A stretch of 64,000 nt of DNA from Acetobacter pasteurianus subsp. pasteurianus LMG 1262 = NBRC 106471 (GCF_000285275.1 NZ_CADO01000067.1:1-64000); one strand, 5' to 3'; positions 42,645 to 52,389 are shown, counted from the first letter of the stretch. A program made the numbers and translations. The notes: generated by a model not told the origin, from the letters alone.

Positions 42645-44120
42645 TTGACTGTTACAATCCCCGGTTATTCAGACAATAACCGTGTTCCGGGCTTCTATTT
42701 TGCCTTGGATAATTCTGCAGCCAATACTGCCAGCGCTGCACGGCGCGTCATTATTGTTGGCCAGATGCTAAGCACTGGCAGTGCCACTGCTAACGTTGCC
42801 GAGATATCGGGAGGCTATTCAGACGCTGTAGCCAAATATGGACTTGGCTCCCAGTGTGCATTGATGGTCAAAGCCTACCGTGATCTGGATAGTTCCGGTG
42901 AACTGTGGGTACTGCCTCTGGAAGATGATGCAGCCTCAAAAGCGGCCAGTGGCACATGGGCCATTACTGGCACAGCAACAGCTGACGGTACACTGCCTCT
43001 GTATGTTGGGGATGTTCTGATCCCGGTTGGCGTTTCCTCTGGGGATACAGCCGCAACAGTTGCTGCCAATGTGGTTGCTGCAGCCAAGTCTGTTACCACG
43101 CTACTGGTTTCCCTCGCTGCAACTGATGGAACAATTACGGCAACAGCCCTGAACAAAGGGTTAGCCGGGAATGATATACTGTTGGGTTCCTGCCTGTTGG
43201 GCACCGCTGGGGGGGAGTCTGTTCCTGCAGGCTTGTCTGTTGCCATCACTCAGATGTCTGGTGGCACACAAAACCCTACCACGCTGGCTACAGCGCTGGC
43301 TAATCTGGGGGAGCGTGTCTATGACCTCTATGCCCATCCGTATGTCGATACAGCGAGCCTGAACGCGTTCAAGCAGTTGTTTGACAATACAAGCGGTAAC
43401 TGGTCTCCCATGAGGCAGCTTTATGGTCACCATATCGCAGCGTATCGTGGCACATATGGGCAGGCAACAGCGTTCGGCATTACGCAGAATGATCCGCACG
43501 GCACCATCATGCCTATTTCGGATAGCCCATCTTCTCCCATGATCTGGGCTGCCCAGCTTATGGCCGTTACGGCAGTGTCCATGCGGGAAAATCCTGCCCT
43601 TCCTGTTCGTGGCCTATCTCTTTCCGTTTTGCCACCAACGGATGCAGGGCGCTTCACATTCGATGAGCGTGCCAGCCTGCTGTATGATGGCCTGTCCATC
43701 TTCACCGTGGCCGACGATAATACGGTACTGACGGAACGTCTGATCACAACCTATCAGACCAACAGTGCGGGTGTGTCCGACAATAGCTATCTGGATATTG
43801 AACGCCTGCTGACGGCAGAAGTCTGTCTGCAGGATATGCGTTCGTATCTGGCATCCACGTTTAATCGGTTCATTCTGGTTGTTGATGGCAGCAAAATTCC
43901 TGCTGGCGCGAAGGCAACTACGGCACAGTTGGTCGGAAAAGCCGCAGCAGCCCGCTACAACTGGCAATGCCAGCAGCTCTGGGCGCAAGACCCCAGAACG
44001 TTCTCTGCCAATCTGGTCTCTGAAAATGCCGGGAATGGTGTAGTGAAAATGCTGCTGCCATTCAAATTTGCTGATCAGCTCTGGGTTATCGCAGGCGATG
44101 CCCAGTTTGTGACATCCTGA
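42645..44120 (+). CDS. Contractile tail sheath protein (Mu gpL-like)
   Basis: 491 residues with a TTG start directly after the preceding stop. IPGYSDNNRVPGFYFALDNS at the N-terminus and LERLITTYQTNSAGVSDNSY, LDIERLLTAEVCLQDMRSYL near the C-terminus are typical of Mu-type sheath proteins. Its presence means the phage is a myovirus. Confidence 0.95.
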   Translation: MTVTIPGYSDNNRVPGFYFALDNSAANTASAARRVIIVGQMLSTGSATANVAEISGGYSDAVAKYGLGSQCALMVKAYRDLDSSGELWVLPLEDDAASKAASGTWAITGTATADGTLPLYVGDVLIPVGVSSGDTAATVAANVVAAAKSVTTLLVSLAATDGTITATALNKGLAGNDILLGSCLLGTAGGESVPAGLSVAITQMSGGTQNPTTLATALANLGERVYDLYAHPYVDTASLNAFKQLFDNTSGNWSPMRQLYGHHIAAYRGTYGQATAFGITQNDPHGTIMPISDSPSSPMIWAAQLMAVTAVSMRENPALPVRGLSLSVLPPTDAGRFTFDERASLLYDGLSIFTVADDNTVLTERLITTYQTNSAGVSDNSYLDIERLLTAEVCLQDMRSYLASTFNRFILVVDGSKIPAGAKATTAQLVGKAAAARYNWQCQQLWAQDPRTFSANLVSENAGNGVVKMLLPFKFADQLWVIAGDAQFVTS

Positions 44121-44131
44121 ACGGGGAAAAT

Positions 44132-44515
44132 ATGTCGGGTTCTCTTTATCGCGGCCCCCTAGCGGGTGTCGCATCCCTTACAATCAATGGTGTGCCGTTT
44201 AACGTAGTGGGGGAACTGCAATGGCAGCCCTCAGGAAACCAGAATGAAACCCTCAAAGGTCAGACAACCGTTGAGGGTTTTTCGTCCATGCCCAACCAGG
44301 GGTTCATTCAGGCAACCTTGCGTGACCGTCGGGATATGAAGATTTCTGACTTGCAGGGCGGCAGTGGTTTTGACGTTGTGGCAACCTTGGCAAATGGCAA
44401 GATCATTACGTGCGTCAATGGCTGGCAGGTTGAAGTCATCAACGTCAACACTCAGGAAGGCACGTTTGAATTCCGGGTGGAAAGTGACACCGTGACAGAG
44501 GATACTGTATCGTGA
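44132..44515 (+). CDS. Tail tube protein (Mu gpM-like)
   Basis: 127 residues: LTINGVPFNVVGELQWQPSG, GQTTVEGFSSMPNQGFIQAT, the beta-sandwich tube subunit of Mu-like tails. Directly downstream of the sheath gene; overlaps the next by 4 bp. Confidence 0.92.
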   Translation: MSGSLYRGPLAGVASLTINGVPFNVVGELQWQPSGNQNETLKGQTTVEGFSSMPNQGFIQATLRDRRDMKISDLQGGSGFDVVATLANGKIITCVNGWQVEVINVNTQEGTFEFRVESDTVTEDTVS

Positions 44516-45162
44516 CCATGCTGAGCGATGAAGATGTTCTATCTGCCGTGAGTGATCCTCAGGAGGAAGTTGTCGAGGAACTTCCTGGTGTTTTTCATCT
44601 GGAAAAGCCGATTACAATCAAGGGTGGAGAAACATTCGAAACCCTGAAATTGCATGAGCCTGCTGTGTTTCATGCGCTACAGGCCACCAAGGTTATTGGT
44701 CGCAAACCTACTCTGGAAAGCATTTATGATTCCCAGATCAGTATGGTTTGCCAGATCAGTAAATGGCCTCGGCTAGCCGTAGATCAGTTGCCCTCTCATA
44801 TTCTGGATGCAGCAACTGACTTCCTTGGTCATTTTGAGGAAGATGCACGGCGGAACCCTGACGAGGAACCGGATCTCACACCAGAACTGACGATCACGTT
44901 TAAGCCTGGCATTGAGGCTGTGAACAAAACCTTCAACGTCATGGATTTGCGTGAGCCGGTAGTGTCAGAACGCCGTGCATTCAAATCGTTTGAATCACGC
45001 CAGACGTTTGAAGGGCTCATGTCTGGCGAGATCGATCTCGTAGAACGGATCAGCAGCTGGCCAAAGGCAGCAGTCCTCAAGATGCCGATCAGTAAGTTTG
45101 CTCGTGCAGCGGATTATCTGACCGGTTTTTTTATGCATGGCCGGACAACTGGGAACAACTGA
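44512..45162 (+). CDS. Tail assembly chaperone, unshifted product (Mu gp41-like)
   Basis: 216 residues starting GTG at 44512 (ATG at 44518 possible). FHLEKPITIKGGETFETLKL, HEPAVFHALQATKVIGRKPT is the usual start of this family; a second, related segment (ELTITFKPGIEAVNKTFNVM, DLREPVVSERRAFKSFE) follows, so the domain seems duplicated. The C-terminus holds the T7 slippery run that allows production of a longer form. Confidence 0.88.
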   Translation: MTMLSDEDVLSAVSDPQEEVVEELPGVFHLEKPITIKGGETFETLKLHEPAVFHALQATKVIGRKPTLESIYDSQISMVCQISKWPRLAVDQLPSHILDAATDFLGHFEEDARRNPDEEPDLTPELTITFKPGIEAVNKTFNVMDLREPVVSERRAFKSFESRQTFEGLMSGEIDLVERISSWPKAAVLKMPISKFARAADYLTGFFMHGRTTGNN

Positions 45163-45311
45163 CCGCAGATCTCTGCACCGTGTTCTCGGGCTGGTCTCTA
45201 TCTGATGTTGAAGGGCTGAGCGGTAGCCAGATGATGTTCTGGGTAACGCAGGCCAACCGTATAGCGGAAAAACAGCGCAAGGAGAGTGTAGCTCGTGGCC
45301 GCAACCGCTAA
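44512..45311 (+). CDS. Tail assembly chaperone, -1 frameshift product
   Basis: At 45126-45132 the frame reads GGT TTT TTT ATG, a T_TTT_TTT slippery heptamer. A -1 shift there reads on for 59 codons (YAWPDNWEQLTADLCTVFSG, WSLSDVEGLSGSQMMFWVTQ, ending RGRNR) to TAA at 45309-45311, giving 266 residues. This second frame has the W..L....F.WS..D...L pattern known in P2- and Mu-type tail chaperone extensions. It has no start codon or ribosome site of its own and overlaps the tape-measure start by 17 bp. Confidence 0.85.
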
Positions 45312-47232
45312 AATTACGATTACGGCAGAAGATCGTGTCAGTAGAGCTCTAACATATATAGAGAAAAGAATCATTTCTCTTCAGATGCCGTTACGTAATG
45401 CCCGGCGTAATCTGAAGAGATTTTCTGATATCACTGGCATGACCCGCATGCGTAAGGGCATGGCAGATCTATCACGCTCTACACTGAACGCATTTAGATC
45501 TGTGGGGCGTCTGGTTCCCGAAATGGGTATCCTTACCAGCGCATCCTCTATTGCTGGTGTGTACAAGCTGGCTTCTGCCTGGGCTACTTTCGGCACTAAT
45601 CTGCGCACAACTGCGCGTAGTATTGGCATGAACCCGGGCCGGCTGATGGCGTTGCGTAACGCGGCCCGGCTTTCGGGTGGCACTGCCGATGCCATGGGGG
45701 GTGCTTTAGGGCATTTGGCAAACCTCAAGTGGGAGGTGCCAAATGGGTTTGCACCACAGGCGGCAGCACAGCTTCAGGCGTTTGGTATTCGGGTGGAGGA
45801 ACTGAAAAAACTTTCCCCCGACCAGATGTTCGACCGGATAGCCAAGAAAATTCGTGGCATTAAGAACCCAACGGCGCAAGCCATAGCAGTTACCAGTTTG
45901 TTTGGTGAGCAAGCAGCAGGGCTTCTCCCAATTTTTCAACAGTCTGAACGTGAATTCCAGAATAATATCCGTCTGGCCAAGCGTTACGGAGTTGTAAACA
46001 AAGCGGGTGCAGATGCCGCGGCTAGAATGCAGAAGTCCCAGCAAGAACTTTCTTTGGCTGTGGAAGGGTTTGGTTATTCTATCGCTGAGGCAGTAGAGCC
46101 CAGTATTACAGGGCTTGTGCATTGGATGGCTGAGTTGATTGCCGCCAACAGAAAGTGGATCGCACAGGATCTGGCTGGTTATGTCAAACGTATTGTAACA
46201 TGGCTGCAAACTGGCGGCTGGAATGAAATAGAAACCCGTATTTCCGGGGTTATGCAACGTATCAAAAGCGTTGTTGATTACCTAGGCGGATGGAAAGCGG
46301 CAGCGGTTGCTGCTGTTGCCGGCATGGGGGCTTTATGGGGCGCTCCTGTTTTGGGTGGTATTGCATCCATAGTTCTTGCGATAAGCGGAATTTCAGCTGG
46401 GTTTCTGGCAGCTACTGCGGCAGCAGGTGGGTTGCTGGCCATTATTGGCAAGCTTTCGCAGACTGATAGTGGTAGAAACTTCCTTGATGGAATGCCTGGC
46501 TTTTCATGGCTAGACGATTTCCTCTCTCGCTACACGCCTTTTGGTCGTTCCTATGGTGACCAAAGAAAATCCATGTCTGCCCAAAACCTTGGCGGGTCTT
46601 CCTCAATCGCAGCGGGCCGTAGCATCCAGTCCTTCTTCATGAGGAATGGATACACCTCAGAACAAGCTGCGGGGTTAGTGGCAAACCTGTCACAGGAAAG
46701 TGGATTTAATCCTGACAAGCCGGGAGACAACGGCACGGCTTATGGCATGGGCCAGTGGCATTCAGATCGGCAAGCTGACTATTTACGGTTGTATCACCAT
46801 CGCATGCAGGATGTGCATGGGGATCAGGCACGTGATGAGCAGCTTAACTTCATGATGTGGGAGCTCAAAAACCGCAGCTATCTGGGCGATAGTCAGCTAC
46901 GGCGTGCGGGCACTGCATCCCAAGCCGCAGCAATTGCCTCTGTTGATTATTTCAGGCCAGGGAAAACACAGGCAGATCAGCTTGCGGAAATGCAGAGAAG
47001 GGCTGGTCTGGGAAGAGACTGGAGTTCTGCATTAACGCCTACTGCTTCTCTACCTTCTGCATCTTCTCAGGGGCAATCGCCCTATGACAAAATGCTTCTG
47101 GACTTGCATATTTCTGCCAAAACACCGGCAGGCACCACGGTAAAAGCAACCAGCCGTAGCGATAATCTGCATGTTGCCAGCGTTAAGCAGCAACGTGCGA
47201 TGGATCCTGAAAACAGTTCCATAGGGAATTAA
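45295..47232 (+). CDS. Tape measure protein with tail-lysozyme domain
   Basis: 645 residues, GTG start. Residues 1-300: helical, Arg/Ala-rich tape-measure region. About 345-400: hydrophobic helices (AAAVAAVAGMGALWGAPVLG). About 440-570: phage tail lysozyme domain (IQSFFMRNGYTSEQAAGLVA, NLSQESGFNP with catalytic Glu, NGTAYGMGQWHSDRQADYLR). It sets tail length and cuts peptidoglycan during DNA entry. The C-terminus is Ser/Thr-rich. Confidence 0.9.
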   Translation: MAATAKITITAEDRVSRALTYIEKRIISLQMPLRNARRNLKRFSDITGMTRMRKGMADLSRSTLNAFRSVGRLVPEMGILTSASSIAGVYKLASAWATFGTNLRTTARSIGMNPGRLMALRNAARLSGGTADAMGGALGHLANLKWEVPNGFAPQAAAQLQAFGIRVEELKKLSPDQMFDRIAKKIRGIKNPTAQAIAVTSLFGEQAAGLLPIFQQSEREFQNNIRLAKRYGVVNKAGADAAARMQKSQQELSLAVEGFGYSIAEAVEPSITGLVHWMAELIAANRKWIAQDLAGYVKRIVTWLQTGGWNEIETRISGVMQRIKSVVDYLGGWKAAAVAAVAGMGALWGAPVLGGIASIVLAISGISAGFLAATAAAGGLLAIIGKLSQTDSGRNFLDGMPGFSWLDDFLSRYTPFGRSYGDQRKSMSAQNLGGSSSIAAGRSIQSFFMRNGYTSEQAAGLVANLSQESGFNPDKPGDNGTAYGMGQWHSDRQADYLRLYHHRMQDVHGDQARDEQLNFMMWELKNRSYLGDSQLRRAGTASQAAAIASVDYFRPGKTQADQLAEMQRRAGLGRDWSSALTPTASLPSASSQGQSPYDKMLLDLHISAKTPAGTTVKATSRSDNLHVASVKQQRAMDPENSSIGN

Positions 47233-47236
47233 CACC

Positions 47237-48535
47237 ATGTCCGGCACACTTACCACTCTGGCAGAAGAGTATTTGCAATGCTCCTTCCGGGGCGTTCCGT
47301 TTGTTGTGCTGGGCAGCGGCGGGCAGGCAGGCCGCAAGCAGGCTGTGCATGATTATCCATACCGTGATGGTGTATGGACAGAAGATCTAGGGCGCCGTGC
47401 CCGGATCTATCATGTGCGCGGGTTTGTATGCGGCCCTGAATATATGGCGCAGCGGGATCTGCTGATTAACGCAGCAGAAGCGGCTGATGCCGGTTTGTTG
47501 GTGCATCCAACTCTTGGGATTTTACGTGTTACATTAAGCAATTTCTCATGGATGGAACCAGACGGCATTATGGGCCGTATTGATGTTGATTTCGATTTTC
47601 TGGAACAGAAAAACTATCTCAACACAATCATTCAAACATCTCTGGATGCTGCCATTGGCGCAGCAGCTTTGGCCGCACAGCTGGTTGGCAGCACCACATA
47701 TTCAGGTGCAGTTACATCATCCTTATCTGTTGGCAGCCCGGTTATTTCCGCAGCCCAAAGCGTTGTTGGTGGCTGGGGAAGCTTGGCCAGTTCTGCCATA
47801 CGTTCGCCCCGTGTAAATAGTGCAGCTATTGCTACGCTACCGGGCAATAATGGGCGTTATGCTGCGGGTAATGCAGGAACGATAGACAGCGCAGCAACCG
47901 TTGATTCCGTCCTGCAAAACCTAACAGCGTCCCGCACAAAAATTGATAGCCTGCTTATAAATGCTCAAGAGCAAACTACCGCAGCTTCCCTAGCTGATGC
48001 TGTGCTGAATGTTACCGAACAACTGCGTCAATCTATCAATGATCCGGGCACGCAGATTAGCGTATTGCTGCCAATGGCCACGTATAAGATTGATGTTACG
48101 TCATCATCAGCACCTATTGGCTCCGCTATTGCCACGGCATCTACATCTACCGCGCAGATCTGCTGCTGGATGGCCTTTACGTCTATCGCGCTGGCATGTG
48201 CCACCTGGCAGCCAACATCAGCCGAGGAGGCAGAAAACCTACGGTTGCGTGTAGCTACTTTACTGGATGATGCTGCCACAGAAGCAGCAGATGCAGGGCT
48301 TGATGATATGTGGCGGGCTCTTCGCTCACTTCGTGTTCAGGTCACAACAGATCTGTCGCAGCGTGCAAGCCAACTTCCTGACCAGATTACGGTCACGCGC
48401 AACGCACCGGTTCCAGCTCTGGTTCTGGGGCAACAGCTATATGCAGATGCCAGCAGGGCGCCAGATCTGATCCGGCGGGCAGATCCCATACATCCCGCAT
48501 TTATGCCCACGCAGTTTGAGGCTTTGTCTTCCTGA
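47237..48535 (+). CDS. Baseplate/DNA circularisation protein (Mu gpN-like)
   Basis: 432 residues. The N-terminal 130 match gpN: SFRGVPFVVLGSGGQAGRKQ, AVHDYPYRDGVWTEDLGRRA, IYHVRGFVCGPEY. The rest is Ala/Ser-rich and helical. Overlaps the next gene by 1 bp. In Mu-like phages it forms part of the baseplate hub. Confidence 0.9.
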   Translation: MSGTLTTLAEEYLQCSFRGVPFVVLGSGGQAGRKQAVHDYPYRDGVWTEDLGRRARIYHVRGFVCGPEYMAQRDLLINAAEAADAGLLVHPTLGILRVTLSNFSWMEPDGIMGRIDVDFDFLEQKNYLNTIIQTSLDAAIGAAALAAQLVGSTTYSGAVTSSLSVGSPVISAAQSVVGGWGSLASSAIRSPRVNSAAIATLPGNNGRYAAGNAGTIDSAATVDSVLQNLTASRTKIDSLLINAQEQTTAASLADAVLNVTEQLRQSINDPGTQISVLLPMATYKIDVTSSSAPIGSAIATASTSTAQICCWMAFTSIALACATWQPTSAEEAENLRLRVATLLDDAATEAADAGLDDMWRALRSLRVQVTTDLSQRASQLPDQITVTRNAPVPALVLGQQLYADASRAPDLIRRADPIHPAFMPTQFEALSS

Positions 48536-49683
48536 TGTCTGTGCTTTCAACAGTATCTGAATTTGTTGGCTATGATCAGACAGCATCCAATGCAGTTTCA
48601 ATCACAGTCAATGGGAACCAAATTTCAGGCTGGGGTAGAGTTTCCATTCGCATGGGGGTGGATATCATGCCCTGGACAGCCATGCTGGAAACAACTCTGT
48701 ATCAGCCAGATACAGGCGCAAGCGTAGATATCCCTTCCGGATCGGCGTGTGTCCTGTCTATTGGCGGAGATAAGGTACTCACTGGATATGTGCAGAGCGT
48801 ATCAGAAGAGCTTACGTCGCAGGAGCACGTTTACCGTGTGGTTATAGCCTCCAGATCGGTGGATCTGGTGGAATGCTCGGCTGAGTTTTCAACATACCAG
48901 ATGAATAATACAACGGCCTTGGGCATTGCCCAGCAGGTTTGTCAGCCATTTGGCATCAGCGTTTCAGCGGTTGGTGGTGCGGGCGATATCCAGATACAGC
49001 AGTTTTCTGTTATTCTGACAGAAACCGCCTACGAGGTTATTGAACGCGTATGCCGTTTGGCAGGCTGTATTTTCTATGACCAGCCAGATGGATCCATTGT
49101 GCTCAGCCCTGTTGGAACAACGGTTGCCAGTGGAGGCGTGCAGCAGGGCGTTAATATGGAACGTCTGGTTTCTCTTTCATCATTGGAAGGCCGGTTTTCC
49201 AATGTGCAGGCCATTATTCAAAATCCAGCCATTTTGTTTACGCCTCCATCTGATGGAGACAAACTGAGCCAGCAGATGCAGGCGCAAACGGCACCAGCTG
49301 AGGCAAGTGCATCAGATCCCGGTGTCTCACGCCGAAGGCCGCTCCTTATCCCTGTGGAGTTAGGGGATGCTGATTATAGCGTTGCGCGTAAACGCGTGCA
49401 GTGGGAAGTGGCACGGCGCTATGGACGTTCTCAGGTGATTGAGGCAACTGTTAGCAGCTGGCGGGATGGATCAGGCGCTTTATGGATGCCCAATACGATT
49501 ATCCCTCTTACGCGCGCGTCCAGTAGCCGGAATGATCTGCTGTTGGGCGAATTGGAGTTGGTGCAGGGAGAAGATGGAACGCATGCCAATATGGTGTTGA
49601 TGCCATCCAGCGCATTTGTTCCAGAACCCTTGGTTCTTCCGGTAGAACAGAATGAAGCTATTGCTGCAGTGAGCAGGGACTGA
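48535..49683 (+). CDS. Baseplate hub protein (Mu gpP/gp44-like)
   Basis: 382 residues. SITVNGNQISGWGRVSIRMG, DKVLTGYVQSVSEELTSQEH, VYRVVIASRSVDLVECSAEF and VIERVCRLAGCIFYDQPDGS give the gp27/gp44-like hub fold. Flanked by gpN- and gp45-like genes in Mu order. Confidence 0.92.
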   Translation: MSVLSTVSEFVGYDQTASNAVSITVNGNQISGWGRVSIRMGVDIMPWTAMLETTLYQPDTGASVDIPSGSACVLSIGGDKVLTGYVQSVSEELTSQEHVYRVVIASRSVDLVECSAEFSTYQMNNTTALGIAQQVCQPFGISVSAVGGAGDIQIQQFSVILTETAYEVIERVCRLAGCIFYDQPDGSIVLSPVGTTVASGGVQQGVNMERLVSLSSLEGRFSNVQAIIQNPAILFTPPSDGDKLSQQMQAQTAPAEASASDPGVSRRRPLLIPVELGDADYSVARKRVQWEVARRYGRSQVIEATVSSWRDGSGALWMPNTIIPLTRASSSRNDLLLGELELVQGEDGTHANMVLMPSSAFVPEPLVLPVEQNEAIAAVSRD

Positions 49684-50213
49684 TGGCATCTCCTTTACAG
49701 CGTCTTGGGCGCCGGGTGATGATGGCCTTGGGTCTGGCACGCCAGACATCGGACACAGATGAAAGCCGATCTACCCCTACCATGCAGCTGGCATTGGCGG
49801 CTGGTGAAATGCGCTCTGATGTGCCTCTTCTGCAGGAATATGGCTTTCGCAGTAGGCCAACGTCCGGTTGTGATGCTGCTGTTCTGTTTCAAGGGGGCGA
49901 TAGAACACGGGGCGTTGTGATTGCCACAGGCGATCAACGTCATCCGCCTCCCGGTTTACAACGGGGAGAGGTCTGTGTTTTCAGCCCTACAATGGGGAGC
50001 TCCATCATCATGAAGGCAGATGGCAGTATTTCCATTGATGCTGGTGAGAAAAAAATCAATGTAGCCTGCGGTGGTATGAATGTTTCTGGAGACATAACCA
50101 GTACGGGAACAATCACCGGGCAGAAAGACGTTATGGCTGGCAACATCAGTCTAACAGATCACACCCATCCGGTTACGGCCGCACCGGGTGAAACAGGCGC
50201 GCCTGAGGGGTAA
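49683..50213 (+). CDS. Baseplate spike protein (Mu gp45-like)
   Basis: 176 residues. LQEYGFRSRPTSGCDAAVLF, QGGDRTRGVVIATGDQRHPP is the OB-fold; FSPTMGSSIIMKADGSISID, AGEKKINVACGGMNVSGDIT starts the beta-helical tip. HTHPVTAAPG near the end could bind metal as spike tips do. Confidence 0.9.
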   Translation: MASPLQRLGRRVMMALGLARQTSDTDESRSTPTMQLALAAGEMRSDVPLLQEYGFRSRPTSGCDAAVLFQGGDRTRGVVIATGDQRHPPPGLQRGEVCVFSPTMGSSIIMKADGSISIDAGEKKINVACGGMNVSGDITSTGTITGQKDVMAGNISLTDHTHPVTAAPGETGAPEG

Positions 50214-50214
50214 T

Positions 50215-50715
50215 ATGGACATCGCAATCCGCTGGATACCAAATGAATGCCGCGGAGATTTTGTTATTGAAGGCGGAGACATTGCGCTTGATAGCCCGTT
50301 AAAATCTGCGGTTATGGTTAGTTTATTTACTGACCGCGTGGCACCGGAAACAGTTACGGCAGATGCAGCAGCGGTTGGTATTCGTGGCGCTCCAGACGCC
50401 GCTGGTTCCAATAAGGAAGATCGGCGCGGCTGGTGGGCAGATGCGTATGCAGAAATGCCTATTGGATCCCGCCTATGGCAAATGGCGCGGACCATTAAAG
50501 CTGGCCAAACGTCTGCGCTGCGTGAGGTTGAGGCTATATGTTACGAGGCCCTGGAATGGCTGGTAACAGACAGCGTGGCGCAATCGATTGGCGTAACGGC
50601 AGAATGGGCAAGTGGATCATCGCCAGCGCTTCTATTCACAGTGAAAATTACGGAACCCGGAAAAACAGCCACGCAGGAATTCCTGTTCTCGTGGGCATGG
50701 GAAGGGATGAGCTAG
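50215..50715 (+). CDS. Baseplate protein gp46-like
   Basis: 166 residues from MDIAIRWIPNECRGDFVIEG. ALDSPLKSAVMVSLFTDRVA-like start and RRGWWADAYAEMPIGSRLW are signatures of the GP46 family (gpW/gp25-like wedge). An upstream in-frame ATG lies inside the preceding gene and is rejected. Confidence 0.9.
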   Translation: MDIAIRWIPNECRGDFVIEGGDIALDSPLKSAVMVSLFTDRVAPETVTADAAAVGIRGAPDAAGSNKEDRRGWWADAYAEMPIGSRLWQMARTIKAGQTSALREVEAICYEALEWLVTDSVAQSIGVTAEWASGSSPALLFTVKITEPGKTATQEFLFSWAWEGMS

Positions 50716-50718
50716 TAG

Positions 50719-51834
50719 ATGCCATATGCACGGCCTACGCTGACGCAGCTGCGCCAGCAGGCATTACAGGATGTTCTGGACGGCGGAATCAGTAATGTTT
50801 CCGCCGTTTTGCGTTTTTCTGTCATCACTGTCATCACCTATGCCTTAGCTGGGCTGGCGTGGCTGCATTATGGATACCTGGACTGGATAGCCAAGCAGGC
50901 TGTGCCATGGACGGCTACAGACGAGTATCTGGCCGCATGGGGGGCATTGAAAGGGATTTACCTGAAGGATGCCACAGCGGCTTCTGGGGGCGTTACGTTC
51001 ACTGTTACTGGTGACAACATTATTCCGGCCGGAACTACAATCATTCTAGGCGGGGCGCTTTCAGCCATAACGACTGCAGATTCAGTTACGGCAAATGGTC
51101 AAACAGTTGCCCAGGCTAAGTGCTCCAGCACTGGCACTGCCGGTAACATTGCAGCCGGATCTTTGGCCACATTGTCCAGCCCGGTTGAAGGTGTGCAGAC
51201 AACTGGATCCGTTAGCACTGCCTTTACAGGTGGGGCAGATATTGAAACGCAGGATGAGTTCCGTTCCCGCGTTCTGGATGCCTATCAGAACCCTGGTGGC
51301 TATGGAACAGCGGCAGATTACAAGGAATGGGCAGAAGCGGTTGCCGGTGTAACCCGTGCATGGGTTGTGCCTAACGGATTTGGATCTGGATCTGTGGTCA
51401 TCTACGTTATGCTGGATGATGCAAATGCTGCAGAGGGTGGCTTTCCACAGGGAACAGACGGCGCATCCAGCAATGATACACGCTATACAACCGCTACAGG
51501 TGACCAGCTCACGGTAGCAAACGCTGTATGGGAAAAAGAGCCGGCAACACCTCTAGTGGTTGTGTGCGCGCCCATTGCCCAGGCGACAGACTTTGTGATT
51601 TCAGATCTTGGGTCTGAGAATACTGAAGCGAACCAGACACTCATCAAAGCTGCTTTGCAGGATATGTTTCTGCGTTTGAGCGGCCCAGGTGTGACCATTC
51701 ACCAAAATGCATGGCAAGAAGCTATCGCGGCCATCGGGCTGCCGTCTTACGATATCACCAGTCCATCAAGCCCTATTGTTCCTGAAACAGCAGGGTCCAT
51801 GCCTGTTCTGGGAACATTAACAACGGAGAGCTGA
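50719..51834 (+). CDS. Baseplate J-like protein (Mu gp47)
   Basis: 371 residues. The N-terminus YARPTLTQLRQQALQDVLDG and the central GDNIIPAGTTIILGGALSAI, GGADIETQDEFRSRVLDAYQ, NPGGYGTAADYKEWAEAVAG are characteristic of baseplate J proteins forming the wedge. Full length. Confidence 0.95.
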   Translation: MPYARPTLTQLRQQALQDVLDGGISNVSAVLRFSVITVITYALAGLAWLHYGYLDWIAKQAVPWTATDEYLAAWGALKGIYLKDATAASGGVTFTVTGDNIIPAGTTIILGGALSAITTADSVTANGQTVAQAKCSSTGTAGNIAAGSLATLSSPVEGVQTTGSVSTAFTGGADIETQDEFRSRVLDAYQNPGGYGTAADYKEWAEAVAGVTRAWVVPNGFGSGSVVIYVMLDDANAAEGGFPQGTDGASSNDTRYTTATGDQLTVANAVWEKEPATPLVVVCAPIAQATDFVISDLGSENTEANQTLIKAALQDMFLRLSGPGVTIHQNAWQEAIAAIGLPSYDITSPSSPIVPETAGSMPVLGTLTTES

Positions 51835-51837
51835 TAT

Positions 51838-52386
51838 ATGGCGGCTCCTATCTTCTCTGTTGAGAATTTCCGTAACGCCCTTTTATCTCTCCTGCCGCGT
51901 GGGCCAATCTGGTCTCGTTCCGTCGATGGCGTTTTATACAAACTAGCCGGGATTTGGGCTCAGACTTTCCAACGTAATGGAGAGAGATCTTCCAACCTGC
52001 TGACTGATGCATTCCCAGCGACAACAGAGGAACTTCTTCCTGAGTGGCAGAAAACGCTGGGGCTTCCCGATGCTGTGCAAACCACAACACCTACGCTTGC
52101 ACAGGCGCAAGGGCAGGTAGTGGCGCGGCTATGCGGTGATCAAAGTATCAGCATACCTGCATTGGAAGATCTGGCGAAAACACTTGGGTATAGCGCAACA
52201 GTTACGCCATGCAGCGCATCTTATTTTGGCATGACATTTGGCTCTCCCTTTGGTGGGGAGGAGTGGAATTTTGTCTATGTCATCACTGTAGATTCACCCA
52301 GCACGGATGATCACACGGTGCTCGAATATGAAATGCGGCGCGCATCCCAAGCAGGAACAACCATATATTTTGAATATACAGGTTAA
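51838..52386 (+). CDS. DUF2313 baseplate/tail protein (Mu gp48-like)
   Basis: 182 residues. LLSLLPRGPIWSRSVDGVLY, LLTDAFPATTEELLPEWQKT, LGLPD match DUF2313 (YmfQ/gp48), which links baseplate wedge and fibres. Confidence 0.92.
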   Translation: MAAPIFSVENFRNALLSLLPRGPIWSRSVDGVLYKLAGIWAQTFQRNGERSSNLLTDAFPATTEELLPEWQKTLGLPDAVQTTTPTLAQAQGQVVARLCGDQSISIPALEDLAKTLGYSATVTPCSASYFGMTFGSPFGGEEWNFVYVITVDSPSTDDHTVLEYEMRRASQAGTTIYFEYTG

Positions 52387-52389
52387 ACG

